Of a stretch of DNA of 59,724 nt, positions 9,374 to 18,138 are shown one piece after another; position 1 is the stretch's first letter; each line of letters starts with the position of its first letter. The stretch is taken from the NCBI GenBank assembly GCA_021813555.1, contig JAKAKG010000054.1:1-59724 (forward strand), given 5' to 3'. The position numbers and the translations under genes were made by a program. Source of the stretch: Acidobacteriota bacterium (GTDB lineage Bacteria; Acidobacteriota; UBA4820; DSQY01). A model generated the notes under the pieces. It saw nothing but the letters and a program-made list of their open reading frames with translations, was not told the DNA's origin and ran no database searches.

Positions 9374-9895
9374 ATGACCCTCTGGGACATCCTCCTTTTG
9401 GCCCTCACGCTGGCCCTGGTCGTGGAAGGAATCTGGAAGGGCGCGGTGCGCCTGGGCTTCGGCCTGGCGGGCCTCCTGGCGGGCTACCTGTACGCGGGAT
9501 ACGCGGCCGACGCGGCGGCGGGATATTTGACCTTCCTCGTGGAGCGCCTGCGCCGACCCGTTGCCCTCACGGCCGGCTTCCTCCTCATCTTCACGGCCTT
9601 CGTCCTGGCCGGGGCCATCATCAACCGGCTGGTGAAGGCCTCGGGGCTCGGCTGCGTGAACCGGGTTCTGGGCGCGATCCTGGGCGTCGTGGCGGCCATT
9701 TACCTGGCGGGAGGGGTGGTCCGCCTCGCGGACCGTCTGTCGCCGGACTACGCCAAGGCGCTCACCCGTGGCCCCGTGGTGCGCCTCATGTCCGAATGGG
9801 CCGTGGGCATGGAGGCGCTCGTGCCGTCCAGGGCGCTGCCTCTTCCGCGGGAGCCCAAACCGGCTCGGGCTGAGCCTCAAAGCGATCACACATGA
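9374..9895 (+). CDS. CvpA family inner-membrane protein
   Basis: The 173-residue product has four hydrophobic segments (DILLLALTLALVVEG, LGFGLAGLLAGYLYAGYAA, PVALTAGFLLIFTAFVLAGAII and VNRVLGAILGVVAAIYLAGGVV). The Gly-rich pattern between the last two is typical of CvpA/colicin V production proteins. The family is inner-membrane and linked to envelope homeostasis and toxin export in Enterobacteria; the molecular role is not settled. The ORF-track start lies far upstream in another gene. The ATG at 9374 is chosen because GGAGAAC precedes it and the transmembrane pattern starts there. It overlaps rmuC by four bases (ATGA), indicating an operon. Confidence 0.85.
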   Translation: MTLWDILLLALTLALVVEGIWKGAVRLGFGLAGLLAGYLYAGYAADAAAGYLTFLVERLRRPVALTAGFLLIFTAFVLAGAIINRLVKASGLGCVNRVLGAILGVVAAIYLAGGVVRLADRLSPDYAKALTRGPVVRLMSEWAVGMEALVPSRALPLPREPKPARAEPQSDHT

Positions 9896-11037
9896 GTTCA
9901 CCCGTTGTGCTGCTGGGGTTGACGGGCCTCTGCCTCATCCTGGGAGGGGCCTTGGCCTTCGCCCTCGCCCGGCTCGCGTCCCTCGGCCGCTCCGCCGCTG
10001 AAGCCCAGCGCACCCTGGACGGCATCAGGGGCGAGATGACCGGCCGCGTGGAGGGGCTCGACCGCCGGGGCGCGGAACTTCAAGCCCTCCTGACCCAGCA
10101 GCTCGGGTCCGTCCAGCAGCTCCTCCAGGACCGGCTCAGTTCCCAAGAAACTGCCCTCCGCGAGCAGCTCGCCAGCCAGGCCGCCTCCCTCCAGGGCCAG
10201 ACGGGCATCCTCCAGAAGCACATGGAGGGGACGCAAACGACCCTCTCCCAGGTCACGGAAAAGATGGGCGTCCTCCAGCAGGCGGCCACGCGCATGGCGG
10301 ATCTGGGCCGGGACATGGAGGAGCTCCAGCGCCTCCTCAAGTCCCCCAAGGCCCGAGGCCAGCTAGGAGAGATGGGGCTTGAAACGCTGCTCGGCGACAT
10401 GCTCCCCAAGGACAGGGTGACCTACCAGTTCGCCTTTTCGGACGGCAAAAAGGTGGACGCCGCCGTGCGCCTGGACAAGGGCCTCCTGCCCATCGACGCC
10501 AAGTTCCCCATGGAAGACTTTCAGCGGTACGTGGACGCTCCCCAGGAGGAGCGTCCAAAGGCTCGCAAAGCCCTGCGCGACAACCTGAAGAAGAAGGTGG
10601 ATGACATCGCCCGCCTCTACATCCGGCCCGGCGAAGGCACCTTGCCCCTGGCCCTCATGTACCTGCCCGCCGAATCCCTCTATTACGAAGCCTTTATCGC
10701 CCGCGAAAAGGACGAGGACGACCTGTGGGACTACGCCTACCACGCGTCCGTCCTGCCTCTTTCACCCGGCACCCTGGCCGCCTACCTCAAGACCGTGGCC
10801 CTGGGCCTCAAGGCCGCCGCCGTAGAGCAGAACGCGCGGCAGGTCCTCGAAATCCTCGCCACGCTGGAGCGGGACGTCAAGGCCTTCAGGGACTCCCACG
10901 AGACCCTGGGCAAGCACCTCAACAACGCCCACCAAACCTACGAGAAGACCACCCGCGCGCTGGGCCAGTTCGAAACCCACCTCGATCGCGCAAAGGAGAT
11001 GGGCGGTGAGGAGAAACCGGGAAAAGGGGATCGGTGA
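9892..11037 (+). CDS. rmuC: DNA recombination protein RmuC
   Basis: RmuC-family proteins limit recombination at inverted repeats and carry a restriction-endonuclease-like core. The 381-residue product starts with a membrane anchor (VVLLGLTGLCLILGGALAFALARL, residues 4-27). A long coiled coil follows (about 30-145), then the family core: GQLGEMGLETLLGDMLPKDRV, FSDGKKVDAAVRL, LPIDAKFPMEDFQRY and LPLALMYLPAESLYYEAF. PIDAKFP includes the acidic/Lys pair expected of the nuclease-like site. Start and stop overlap with cvpA supports co-transcription. The spacer downstream is full of short tandem repeats, a curious neighbour for a protein linked to inverted-repeat stability. Confidence 0.95.
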   Translation: MSSPVVLLGLTGLCLILGGALAFALARLASLGRSAAEAQRTLDGIRGEMTGRVEGLDRRGAELQALLTQQLGSVQQLLQDRLSSQETALREQLASQAASLQGQTGILQKHMEGTQTTLSQVTEKMGVLQQAATRMADLGRDMEELQRLLKSPKARGQLGEMGLETLLGDMLPKDRVTYQFAFSDGKKVDAAVRLDKGLLPIDAKFPMEDFQRYVDAPQEERPKARKALRDNLKKKVDDIARLYIRPGEGTLPLALMYLPAESLYYEAFIAREKDEDDLWDYAYHASVLPLSPGTLAAYLKTVALGLKAAAVEQNARQVLEILATLERDVKAFRDSHETLGKHLNNAHQTYEKTTRALGQFETHLDRAKEMGGEEKPGKGDR

Positions 11038-11063
11038 CTGCCTTTGGTGAAGGATGATACGTG

Positions 11064-11095
11064 ATGAGGGGATGAGGGGATGAGGGGATGAGGGG
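11064..11095. repeat. Tandem repeat, four copies of an 8-base unit
   Basis: ATGAGGGG is repeated four times without mismatch directly downstream of rmuC. It lies outside any gene and is one of several short-unit arrays in the window. Confidence 0.85.
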
Positions 11096-11234
11096 ATGCC
11101 GGAATGCCGAGACGGCGGCCCTCCCTTACAGCCGCTATCACCTATCGCCCTGCCTGCGAGACGCGATTAAGTGAGACGCGACGATCCGCTTTCCGCCTTC
11201 CGAATTCCGCTTTCCGAACTTCTCCCTTTCACCC

Positions 11235-11350
11235 CTGCTCCCCGCTCCCCGCTCCCTGCTCCCCGCTCCCCGCTCCCCGCTCCCTGCTCCCCGCTCCCTG
11301 CTCCCCGCTCCCTGCTCCCTGCTCCTCACTCCTCACTCCTCACTCCTCAC
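11235..11350. repeat. Heptameric tandem array (CCCGCTC / ACTCCTC units)
   Basis: About 115 bases consist almost entirely of 7-base units. CCCGCTC/CCTGCTC variants fill the first two thirds and ACTCCTC the last part. It lies between rmuC and the NifX-like gene. Upstream (about 11180-11220) the text CGCTTTCCGCCTTCCGAATTCCGC is a further short-unit run. The array ends about 45 bases before the next start codon, leaving room only for a short promoter (GCTATATTGAC). Confidence 0.85.
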
Positions 11351-11393
11351 TGCCCTTTTGCGCTATATTGACTCTACCACCTGGGAGGGACCC

Positions 11394-11765
11394 ATGCTGA
11401 TCGCCGTGACCGCCGAGGGTAAGACTCTGGAATCGCCCGTGAGCCGCCGGTTCGGGAAGTCCGCCTTCGTGTTCGTGGCGGACACGCAGACGCGCGTCGT
11501 CCGCATCATCGATAACGCCGCCTTCGCCGCGCTCCGCCTGGGCTCCGGGGCCAAAACCGCGGAAATGCTGGCGCGCCTGGGCGTCGCCTGGGTCGCCACG
11601 GGGGCCATCGGCCCCGAGGCCTTCGAGATCCTCCAAAACAGCACCGTCAAGGTGGTGGCCTGCGCCTCGGGAAGCTGCCGGGAGATCCTGAACCGCCTGG
11701 AAGCTGGAGGTCTCGCCCCTACCACGGCACCCGCTCCTTGCCGTCCCGTTGCGGACGACGAATGA
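11394..11765 (+). CDS. NifX/NifB-like dinitrogenase Fe-Mo cofactor domain protein
   Basis: The 123-residue single-domain protein matches the NifX/NafY/NifB-C-terminal family. It opens with LIAVTAEGKTLESPVSRRFGKSAFVFVAD, the typical first strand with the SRRFG loop. The family core continues with GSGAKTAEMLARLGVAWVATGAIGPEAFEILQNSTVKVV. Family members bind metal clusters or carry them during cofactor assembly; stand-alone copies are common in anaerobes without nitrogenase. The ATG at 11394 follows GGGAGGGA and is preferred over the ORF-track start at 11358. No nif gene is nearby, so the role is unassigned. Confidence 0.82.
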   Translation: MLIAVTAEGKTLESPVSRRFGKSAFVFVADTQTRVVRIIDNAAFAALRLGSGAKTAEMLARLGVAWVATGAIGPEAFEILQNSTVKVVACASGSCREILNRLEAGGLAPTTAPAPCRPVADDE

Positions 11766-11906
11766 CGCCTCGGAGCCAAGCACTGTAATCGAACCTTGTC
11801 TCTCCCCAGGGAAGAGGCGCATTGCACCGCTCCCACCGGTTCCTCGCCCCGATCCATTCCAGGCCACTCCCACAATTGGATGATTGACTCGCTCCTAAAT
11901 TGGCCC

Positions 11907-11935
11907 TTGACGGCCGATGGGGGGCGATATATTAG
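11907..11935 (+). promoter_or_regulatory. Probable sigma-70 promoter of the MocR-type gene
   Basis: TTGACG at 11907 and a TATATTAG stretch starting at 11928 give a -35/-10 pair with 15- or 17-base spacing, depending on register. The palindrome at 11945 lies just downstream, where a bound repressor would block initiation. Confidence 0.5.
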
Positions 11936-11944
11936 ATACGTATA

Positions 11945-11968
11945 CCATCCAATGACGTGATTGGATGG
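11945..11968. promoter_or_regulatory. Perfect palindromic operator candidate upstream of mocR-type gene
   Basis: CCATCCAAT, six bases, ATTGGATGG: a perfect inverted repeat with 9-base arms. It lies between the -10 region and the GTG start at 11994. A further half-site ATTGGATGATT occurs at 11875. MocR/GntR regulators usually bind such repeats in their own promoter region, so autoregulation is the simplest reading. Confidence 0.7.
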
Positions 11969-11993
11969 TCAAGGCGCGAGTAGGGAGGGTGCC

Positions 11994-13502
11994 GTGGATC
12001 TTCGCATCGACCGTGAAAGCCCCGTCTCCCTCTACCTTCAGATCAGCGGGGGCATCAAGCAGCTCATCCTCGCCGGCCGCCTGCCCGACGGATTCCTCTT
12101 GCCGCCGGAGCGGCGCCTAGCCGATTCGCTCGGCGTCAACCGAACGACGGTAGTCAACGCTTACCAGCAGCTCAAGGCGGACGGGTTCGTGGACGCGCAC
12201 GTGGGCCAGGGCACCATGGTACTCCCCCGCCGCCCCAAGGAACCGGAGGGAAAGCCGGCCCAGCCCCTCGCCTGGCGCCAGCTCGCCCGGGAGGGCGCCG
12301 CCAGAGAACCGGACCCCCTGGTACGCGATCTCTTGGCCCTTACGGAGCGAAGGGACGTGATCTCCATGGCCGTGGGCCTGCCCGCTCCCGAGATGCTGCC
12401 CCTGGACGCCATGGGCCGCATCCACGCGCGGCTCCTGGCGGAGCGCGGGGCCGAAGTCTTTCTGCACAGCCCCACGGAGGGCGTCACCGCCTTCCGGGAC
12501 GCCATCTGCCGCCACATGGTATCGCGCGGCATCCAGTGTACGGTTCCGGAGGTTCTCGTCACGTCCGGATCGCAGCAGGCGCTGGATCTGGTGGCGCGCG
12601 CCTACCTCGCACCCGGGGACGTGGTGGTGGTGGAGGAGCCCTCCTACTTCGGCGCCCTGGAGACCTTCCGCGTCGCCCAGGCCAGGCTCATGGGGGTCCC
12701 CGCCGACGGGGACGGGATGCGCACCGACCTCCTTGAAAACCTTCTGGCGCGCCAGCGCCCCAAGCTCATTTACACGCTGCCCACTTTCCAGAACCCCTCG
12801 GGGAGCGTCCTGTCCCTGGAGCGGCGCCGCCGCCTGCTGGAGCTGGCCTACCGCTATCAGGTGCCCGTGGTGGAGGACGACCCCTACTCGGACCTCCGGT
12901 ACGAAGGCCAAACGGTGCCCTCCCTCAAGGCCCTGGACCCCAGCGGCTACGTGGTCTATCTCAGCTCCTTCTCCAAGATCCTCTTCCCGGGCCTGCGCCT
13001 GGGATGGATCGCCGCGCCGCGCCCGGTGATCCGCCAGCTCGCCCTGACCAAGCAGTCCGTGGACCTGCACTCCAACACCCTCGGCCAGTGGATGGTGGAG
13101 CGCTTCATCACGGAGGGCCTCTTCTCGCGGCACCTGGAGGCCTCCCGGACGGAGTACGCCCGGCGGCGCGACGCCATGATCGAGGCGCTGGAGGGCGAAG
13201 CCGCGGAGGGCTTCACGTGGAACCGGCCCCAGGGCGGCTTCTACGTCTGGTGCACGTACCCCGAGACGGTCTCCCCCTCCGCGCTCATGCAGGAGGCCGC
13301 GCAGGAGCACGTGGCCTTCCTTCCGGGAGGCGCCTCCTTCGTCGGAGACCCGGGCCAAAACCACATTCGTCTGAACTTCACGTACTGCGAGCCCGCGCGA
13401 ATCCGCGAGGGCATCGCCAGGCTCATGCGGGCCTATCGCGCGGTGGCCGCCAAGCCTCGCTCCGCCGAGCGGCTTCAGGGCGGGACCCCGCCCATCGTCT
13501 GA
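11994..13502 (+). CDS. MocR-type (GntR HTH + class I aminotransferase fold) transcriptional regulator
   Basis: The N-terminal winged helix (about 1-80; PVSLYLQISGGIKQLILAGRLPDGFLLPPERRLADSLGVNRTTVVNAYQQLKADGFV, then HVGQGTMV) is GntR-like. It is fused to a full PLP-dependent aminotransferase fold. The PLP-lysine is Lys328 in SSFSKILFPGLRLGW; the substrate-clamp motifs PTFQNPSG and VVEDDPYSDLRY are intact. MocR regulators sense PLP or amino compounds and control neighbouring metabolic genes. I start at the GTG at 11994, with AGGGAGGGT upstream, rather than the TTG at 11961, which lies inside the palindrome. The next gene is a stand-alone paralogue of the C-terminal domain, the likely target. 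Confidence 0.92.
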   Translation: MDLRIDRESPVSLYLQISGGIKQLILAGRLPDGFLLPPERRLADSLGVNRTTVVNAYQQLKADGFVDAHVGQGTMVLPRRPKEPEGKPAQPLAWRQLAREGAAREPDPLVRDLLALTERRDVISMAVGLPAPEMLPLDAMGRIHARLLAERGAEVFLHSPTEGVTAFRDAICRHMVSRGIQCTVPEVLVTSGSQQALDLVARAYLAPGDVVVVEEPSYFGALETFRVAQARLMGVPADGDGMRTDLLENLLARQRPKLIYTLPTFQNPSGSVLSLERRRRLLELAYRYQVPVVEDDPYSDLRYEGQTVPSLKALDPSGYVVYLSSFSKILFPGLRLGWIAAPRPVIRQLALTKQSVDLHSNTLGQWMVERFITEGLFSRHLEASRTEYARRRDAMIEALEGEAAEGFTWNRPQGGFYVWCTYPETVSPSALMQEAAQEHVAFLPGGASFVGDPGQNHIRLNFTYCEPARIREGIARLMRAYRAVAAKPRSAERLQGGTPPIV

Positions 13503-13540
13503 GGGAGCGCGCCGGAGATCTGCCGGCGCAGGGAGATACC

Positions 13541-14737
13541 ATGGGAATTCACTTGGCACATCGGATGGACATCTTGAAGGCCTCGGACGTGAGGGAGCTC
13601 CTCAAGGTCACGCAGCGGCCTGAGGTCATCTCCTTCGCGGGAGGCCTCCCGGCGCCGGAGTTTTTTCCCGGGGAGAGGCTCGCCGACATCGCCCGCGAGA
13701 TCCTCGCCGGGGACGGCGCGCGCGCTTTGCAGTATTCCACCACGGAGGGCCACGCGCCCCTGCGCAGGCAGATCGCCTCGCGCCTCAACGCGCTCTCGGA
13801 CGCACGCTACACCGCGGACAACATCCTCATCACCGCGGGTTCTCAGCAGGGGCTCGACCTCACCGGGAAGCTCTTTCTCGACGAGGGGGACGAGGTCCTG
13901 TGCGAAAGCCCCACCTACTTGAGCGTCATCGGCGCATGGAACGTCTTTCGCCCCACGTGGGTGGAAGTGCCCACGGACGACGACGGCATGGACATGGCGG
14001 CCCTGGAGGAGAGGCTCGACCGGTGCCGCCGGCCCAAGCTCGTCTACGTGGTGCCCAACTTCCAGAATCCCTCGGGGCGCACCTGGTCTCTGGAACGGCG
14101 CCGGCGCCTCATGGAGGTGACCGGCCGGCGCGGAATCCCGGTGGTGGAGGACAACCCCTACGGCGAACTGCGCTTCGAGGGGCAGGCCTTGCCCTCGCTG
14201 AAGGCCTTCGACGCGCGAGGCCTCGTCATCTCCCTCGGAACCTTCTCCAAGATTTTCTGCCCCGGCCTGCGCCTTGCCTGGCTGGCGGCCGAACAGCCCC
14301 TCTACGAGAAATTCGTCATTCTTAAGCAGGGCACCGACCTCCACACCGCGACGCTGAGCCAGATGATGGTCTCGCGCTACATGGAGCGCTACGACCTGGA
14401 CGAGGACGTGCGTCGCATCACGGAGGCCTACCGGATCCGGCGAGACGCGATGCTGGCGGCCCTGGAAAAGGAGTTGCCGGAGGATGTGCGCGTCACCAGG
14501 CCCGCGGGCGGGCTCTTCCTGTGGGCGGAGCTGCCGCCCGGCGTGAACGCTCGGGACCTGCTCGGCCGATGCGTGGCGCGCGACGTGGCCTTCGTCCCGG
14601 GCGAGGCCTTCTTCCCCAACGGGGGCCACGAGAACACCCTGCGGCTCAACTTCTCCAACATGCCGCCGGACCGGATCGCCGAAGGCATTCGGCGCATCGC
14701 GGCGGCCCTGGCGGAGATGCAGGCGGAGGCCGCCTGA
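13541..14737 (+). CDS. PLP-dependent class I aminotransferase (2-aminoadipate/LysN-like)
   Basis: The product has 398 residues; the true start is the ATG at 13541 with GGGAG upstream, while the ORF track extends back into the regulator. The aminotransferase signatures are ISFAGGLPAPEFFP, LQYSTTEGHAPLRRQIA, ITAGSQQGLDL, VVPNFQNPSGRTW, VVEDNPYGELRF and GTFSKIFCPGLRLAW, with PLP-lysine Lys237. This pattern is closest to the LysN/aminoadipate and related broad-specificity aminotransferases; the substrate cannot be fixed from sequence. It lies 38 bases after the MocR-type regulator on the same strand and ends before a shared terminator, so the pair probably forms a self-controlled unit. Confidence 0.9.
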   Translation: MGIHLAHRMDILKASDVRELLKVTQRPEVISFAGGLPAPEFFPGERLADIAREILAGDGARALQYSTTEGHAPLRRQIASRLNALSDARYTADNILITAGSQQGLDLTGKLFLDEGDEVLCESPTYLSVIGAWNVFRPTWVEVPTDDDGMDMAALEERLDRCRRPKLVYVVPNFQNPSGRTWSLERRRRLMEVTGRRGIPVVEDNPYGELRFEGQALPSLKAFDARGLVISLGTFSKIFCPGLRLAWLAAEQPLYEKFVILKQGTDLHTATLSQMMVSRYMERYDLDEDVRRITEAYRIRRDAMLAALEKELPEDVRVTRPAGGLFLWAELPPGVNARDLLGRCVARDVAFVPGEAFFPNGGHENTLRLNFSNMPPDRIAEGIRRIAAALAEMQAEAA

Positions 14738-14834
14738 GCACGCGGCGAAGCTCGCAGCCTGCTCAAGGTATTCAAGTGGGTTCGGAGACGCCACACCCGG
14801 GGGCGTGATCGGCACCCGTCACGGCGGAACGCAG

Positions 14835-14860
14835 AACGGGCGGGCCTGAGCCCGCCCGTT
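14835..14860. terminator. Bidirectional hairpin between convergent genes
   Basis: AACGGGCGGGC, loop CTGA, GCCCGCCCGTT: a perfect 11-bp stem. It lies between the convergent aminotransferase and RND permease genes. T-runs are poor on both sides, but the position and strength fit a terminator used from both directions. Confidence 0.75.
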
Positions 14861-14891
14861 CGCGTTTCGGCGCCCGCCTGGAGATTCGGAT

Positions 14892-17800
14892 CTAGGCGTG
14901 GCCGCCGCCGTTCTCGGAGGGCTTCACGAAGCTGCCCGTGAGCCACGTCTGGAAGCGGTCCATGTAGACATAAAACACGGGAGTCACGAATAGGGTGAGG
15001 AACTGGGAGAAGATGAGGCCGCCCACCACGGCGAGGCCCAGGGGGCGCCTGGATTCGGCGCCGGCGCCCAGGCCGAGGGCGATGGGGAGGGTGCCCATGA
15101 GGGCGGCCATGGTGGTCATCATGATGGGCCGGAAGCGGATGACGCAGGCTTCGTAGATGGCTTCCGCGGGCGCCTTGCCCTCTTTGCGCTGGGCTTCCAG
15201 GGCGAAGTCGATCATCATGATGCCGTTTTTCTTCACGAGGCCCACCAGCATGATGATGCCCACGAAGGCGTAGATGGACAGATCCACGCGGAAAATCAAC
15301 AGCGTGACGAGGGCGCCGAACCCGGCGAAGGGCAGGGCCGAGAGAATGGTCAGGGGGTGGATGAAGCTCTCGTAGAGAACGCCGAGCACGAGGTAGATCA
15401 CCAGGATGGCCAGGAGGAGAAGCCAGCCCAGGCCCTTCATGGAGGACTGGAAGGCTTGAGCCGTGCCCTGGAAGCTCGTGGTGACGGTGGCCGGGAGGGT
15501 CTGCAACGCGAGCTTCTGCACCTGCGCCACGGCATCGCCCAGGGATACGCCCGGCTTCAAGTTGAAGGAAATGGTCACGGAGGGGAGCTGGCCCGTGTGG
15601 TTGATGGAGAGCGGGCCCAAGCCCTGGCTGATTCGGGCGACGGCGCTGAGAGGCACGAGCTGGCCCGAGGAAGAATGGACGTAGAGCATGGAGAGGGCCT
15701 CGGGGTCTCGCTGGTACTGGGGCAGCACGTCCATGATCACGCGGTACGTGTTATTGGGAGCGTAGATGGTGGAAACCTGCCGGTCGCTGTAGGCATAGAA
15801 GAGAGCATCCTCCACCTGAGCCGCCGTGACTCCGAGGGTGGCCGCCTTGTCCCGGTCGATGGCCACCTCCGCCTGGGGATTCTTGAGGAGAAGATCGCTC
15901 ACCACGTCCAGCAGGCCTGGCATGGCGCGCATCTTGCTCTCCATGAGGGGCGCGTATTTGTAGAGCTCGTCCGTGTTGGAGGCCTGAAGGGTGACCTGGT
16001 AGAGGCTCTGGGACACGCGCCCTCCGATCTGAATGGGAGGGGGGTTCTGGATGAAGGTCATGATGCCGGGCACTTGGGCGAGCTGGGGGCGGAGCTTTTC
16101 GATCTCCTGGTCCACCGAAAGCTTCCTTTCGGAGCGCGGCTTGAACTTCATGAAGCAGATGCCCTGGTTGCTGGCCAGGAACCCCCTGGAACCCGCGGAG
16201 GACATGAAGGCCTCCACGTCGGGGTTCTTCTGGATGATGCTCATGACCTCCTTCTGGTGGCGCACCATGGATTCGAAGGAGATGCCCTCGGTGGCCCGGG
16301 TGAAGGCCACGGCCCGGCTCGTGTCCTCGCTGGGGAGAAAGCCCTTGGGAATGGCGATGAAGAGCCAAACGGTGAAGATGAGCACCACGGCGGAGAAAAC
16401 CATCACCAGGCGCCGGTGCGCCAGGGACCACTTCAGGCCTACTTCGTAGCGGTCCAGCATCCACTGGAAGCCCCGCTCCGACATGTCATAGATGCGGCCG
16501 TGATGGACTTCCGACTGGTGCTTGAGGAAACGGCTGGAGAGCATGGGCGTGAGGGTGATGGAGACGAAGCCGGAGATGAGGATGGCCATGCTGATGGTGA
16601 CGGCGAATTCCTGGAATAGGCGGCCAAGGATGCCGCCCATGAAGAGGATGGGGATGAAGACGGCCACGAGGGAGAAGGTCATGGAGAGGATCGTAAAACC
16701 CACCTCCCTCGACCCGTCCAGGGCGGCCTGGGTCCTGCTCTTGCCCATCTCCATGTGCCGGACGATGTTCTCCAGCATGACGATGGCGTCATCCACGACG
16801 AAGCCCACGGCCAGGGTGAGCGCCATGAGCGAGAGGTTGTCCATGCTGTAGCCCATGAGGTACATGACGGCGAAGGTGCCCACGATGGACATGGGCAGCG
16901 CCAGGCTGGGGATGACCGTGGCCGAAACGTTGCGCAGGAAGAGGAAGATGACCAGGATCACCAGGAACAGCGTGAGGAGGAGCGTGAACTTCACGTCCGA
17001 CACGGAGCTCCGGATGGACTCGGAGCGGTCGTAGAGGACGTTGAGGGACGTGGAGGCGGGGAGCTGCCGCTCGAAGTTGGGGATGAGCGACCGCACGGAC
17101 TGCACCACTTCCACGGTGTTGGTCCCCGGCTGGCGCTGGATGGCGAGGACGATGGCGCGCTCCGTGGACTTGGGATCCACGTACCAGGCCGCGGTTTTGT
17201 CGTTCTCCACGCTGTCCAAGACCCTGCCCAGGGCCCCCAGCCGCACGGGCTGGCCGTTGCGGTACGCCACGATGAGGGGCCTGTAGGCGGCCGCGTCCAG
17301 GAGCTGGCCGTTGGTATCCACCGTGTACGCCGTGTGCGCTCCGTAGAGGGTGCCCGTGGGCAGGTTCACGTTGCCGTTGGTCACGGCGTTGCCCACTTCG
17401 TCCATCCCGATGCCCTTGTTGGCGAGGGTGTTGGGATCCACCTGGATGCGCACGGCATACTTCTGCGAGCCGTAGACCATCACCTGGGCGACGCCGCTCA
17501 CCATGGAGATGCGCTGGGCCATCATGGTCTCGCCGTACTCATCGAGTTGGTTCAGGGGCAAGGTGGGCGAGGTGAGGGCCAGATAGAGGATGGGCTGGTC
17601 CGCCGGGTTCACCTTCTGGTAGGAAGGCGGATTCGGCATGTTCTGCGGCAGTTGGCCCTGGGCCACGGAGATGGCCGACTGCACGTCCAGCGCCGCCCCG
17701 TCCAGGTTGCGGCTGAGGTTGAACTGCAAGGTGATGCTCGTGGAGCCCAGGTAGCTGCTCGACGTCATGGAGTCGATGCCGGCGATGGTGGAGAACTGCT

Positions 17801-18005
17801 TTTCAAGCGGGAGGGCGACGGCCGAGGCCATAGTCTCGGGGCTGGCTCCCGGCAGCGTGGCGCTCACCTGAATGGTGGGAAAGTCCACGTTGGGCAAATC
17901 GTTCACGGGCAGGAGGCGGTACCCCGTGATGCCGAAGAGGAGGATGGCCAGCATGACCAGGGTCGTCATGACGGGACGCTTGATGAAGAGCTCGGAGATG
18001 TTCAT
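14892..18005 (-). CDS. RND multidrug efflux permease (HAE1, MdtB/MdtC-like)
   Basis: The 1037-residue inner-membrane proton/drug antiporter forms the pump of a tripartite efflux complex. The N-terminus MNISELFIKRPVMTTLVMLAILLFGITGYRLLPVNDLPNVDFPTIQV is typical of the MdtB/MdtC branch, and the length matches. The TM4 proton-relay aspartates are in LAVGFVVDDAIVMLENIVRHME. Two large periplasmic loops and the second half beginning near YEVGLKWSLAHRRLVM show the usual internal duplication, giving 12 TM segments. It is the last gene of the TetR-TolC-MFP-RND set; 133 bases of repeat-rich spacer separate it from the adaptor gene. Confidence 0.96.
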   Translation of the reverse strand: MNISELFIKRPVMTTLVMLAILLFGITGYRLLPVNDLPNVDFPTIQVSATLPGASPETMASAVALPLEKQFSTIAGIDSMTSSSYLGSTSITLQFNLSRNLDGAALDVQSAISVAQGQLPQNMPNPPSYQKVNPADQPILYLALTSPTLPLNQLDEYGETMMAQRISMVSGVAQVMVYGSQKYAVRIQVDPNTLANKGIGMDEVGNAVTNGNVNLPTGTLYGAHTAYTVDTNGQLLDAAAYRPLIVAYRNGQPVRLGALGRVLDSVENDKTAAWYVDPKSTERAIVLAIQRQPGTNTVEVVQSVRSLIPNFERQLPASTSLNVLYDRSESIRSSVSDVKFTLLLTLFLVILVIFLFLRNVSATVIPSLALPMSIVGTFAVMYLMGYSMDNLSLMALTLAVGFVVDDAIVMLENIVRHMEMGKSRTQAALDGSREVGFTILSMTFSLVAVFIPILFMGGILGRLFQEFAVTISMAILISGFVSITLTPMLSSRFLKHQSEVHHGRIYDMSERGFQWMLDRYEVGLKWSLAHRRLVMVFSAVVLIFTVWLFIAIPKGFLPSEDTSRAVAFTRATEGISFESMVRHQKEVMSIIQKNPDVEAFMSSAGSRGFLASNQGICFMKFKPRSERKLSVDQEIEKLRPQLAQVPGIMTFIQNPPPIQIGGRVSQSLYQVTLQASNTDELYKYAPLMESKMRAMPGLLDVVSDLLLKNPQAEVAIDRDKAATLGVTAAQVEDALFYAYSDRQVSTIYAPNNTYRVIMDVLPQYQRDPEALSMLYVHSSSGQLVPLSAVARISQGLGPLSINHTGQLPSVTISFNLKPGVSLGDAVAQVQKLALQTLPATVTTSFQGTAQAFQSSMKGLGWLLLLAILVIYLVLGVLYESFIHPLTILSALPFAGFGALVTLLIFRVDLSIYAFVGIIMLVGLVKKNGIMMIDFALEAQRKEGKAPAEAIYEACVIRFRPIMMTTMAALMGTLPIALGLGAGAESRRPLGLAVVGGLIFSQFLTLFVTPVFYVYMDRFQTWLTGSFVKPSENGGGHA

Positions 18006-18040
18006 GTCGTGACCTCCGGCAGGAAGCCTTCGGTGGCTCG

Positions 18041-18124
18041 GGAGCGGTGAGCGGGAAGCGGGGAGCGGGGAAGGGACGAGGAGAACAAGATGCCTTTCTC
18101 CCTGCTCCCTGCTCCCAGCTCCCG
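18041..18124. repeat. Inverted low-complexity arrays between adaptor and pump genes
   Basis: A G-rich arm at 18041-18072 (GGGAGCGGTGAGCGGGAAGCGGGGAGCGGGG) faces a C-rich arm at 18099-18124 (CTCCCTGCTCCCTGCTCCC...), with about 26 bases between. In the mRNA of the efflux operon this could form a stable stem between the adaptor and pump cistrons. Confidence 0.65.
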
Positions 18125-18138
18125 TCTTTGATGGATCA

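Noticed and set aside
11235-11350. CRISPR array
   Set aside because: Units are 7 bases with no spacers, and no cas genes are in the window.
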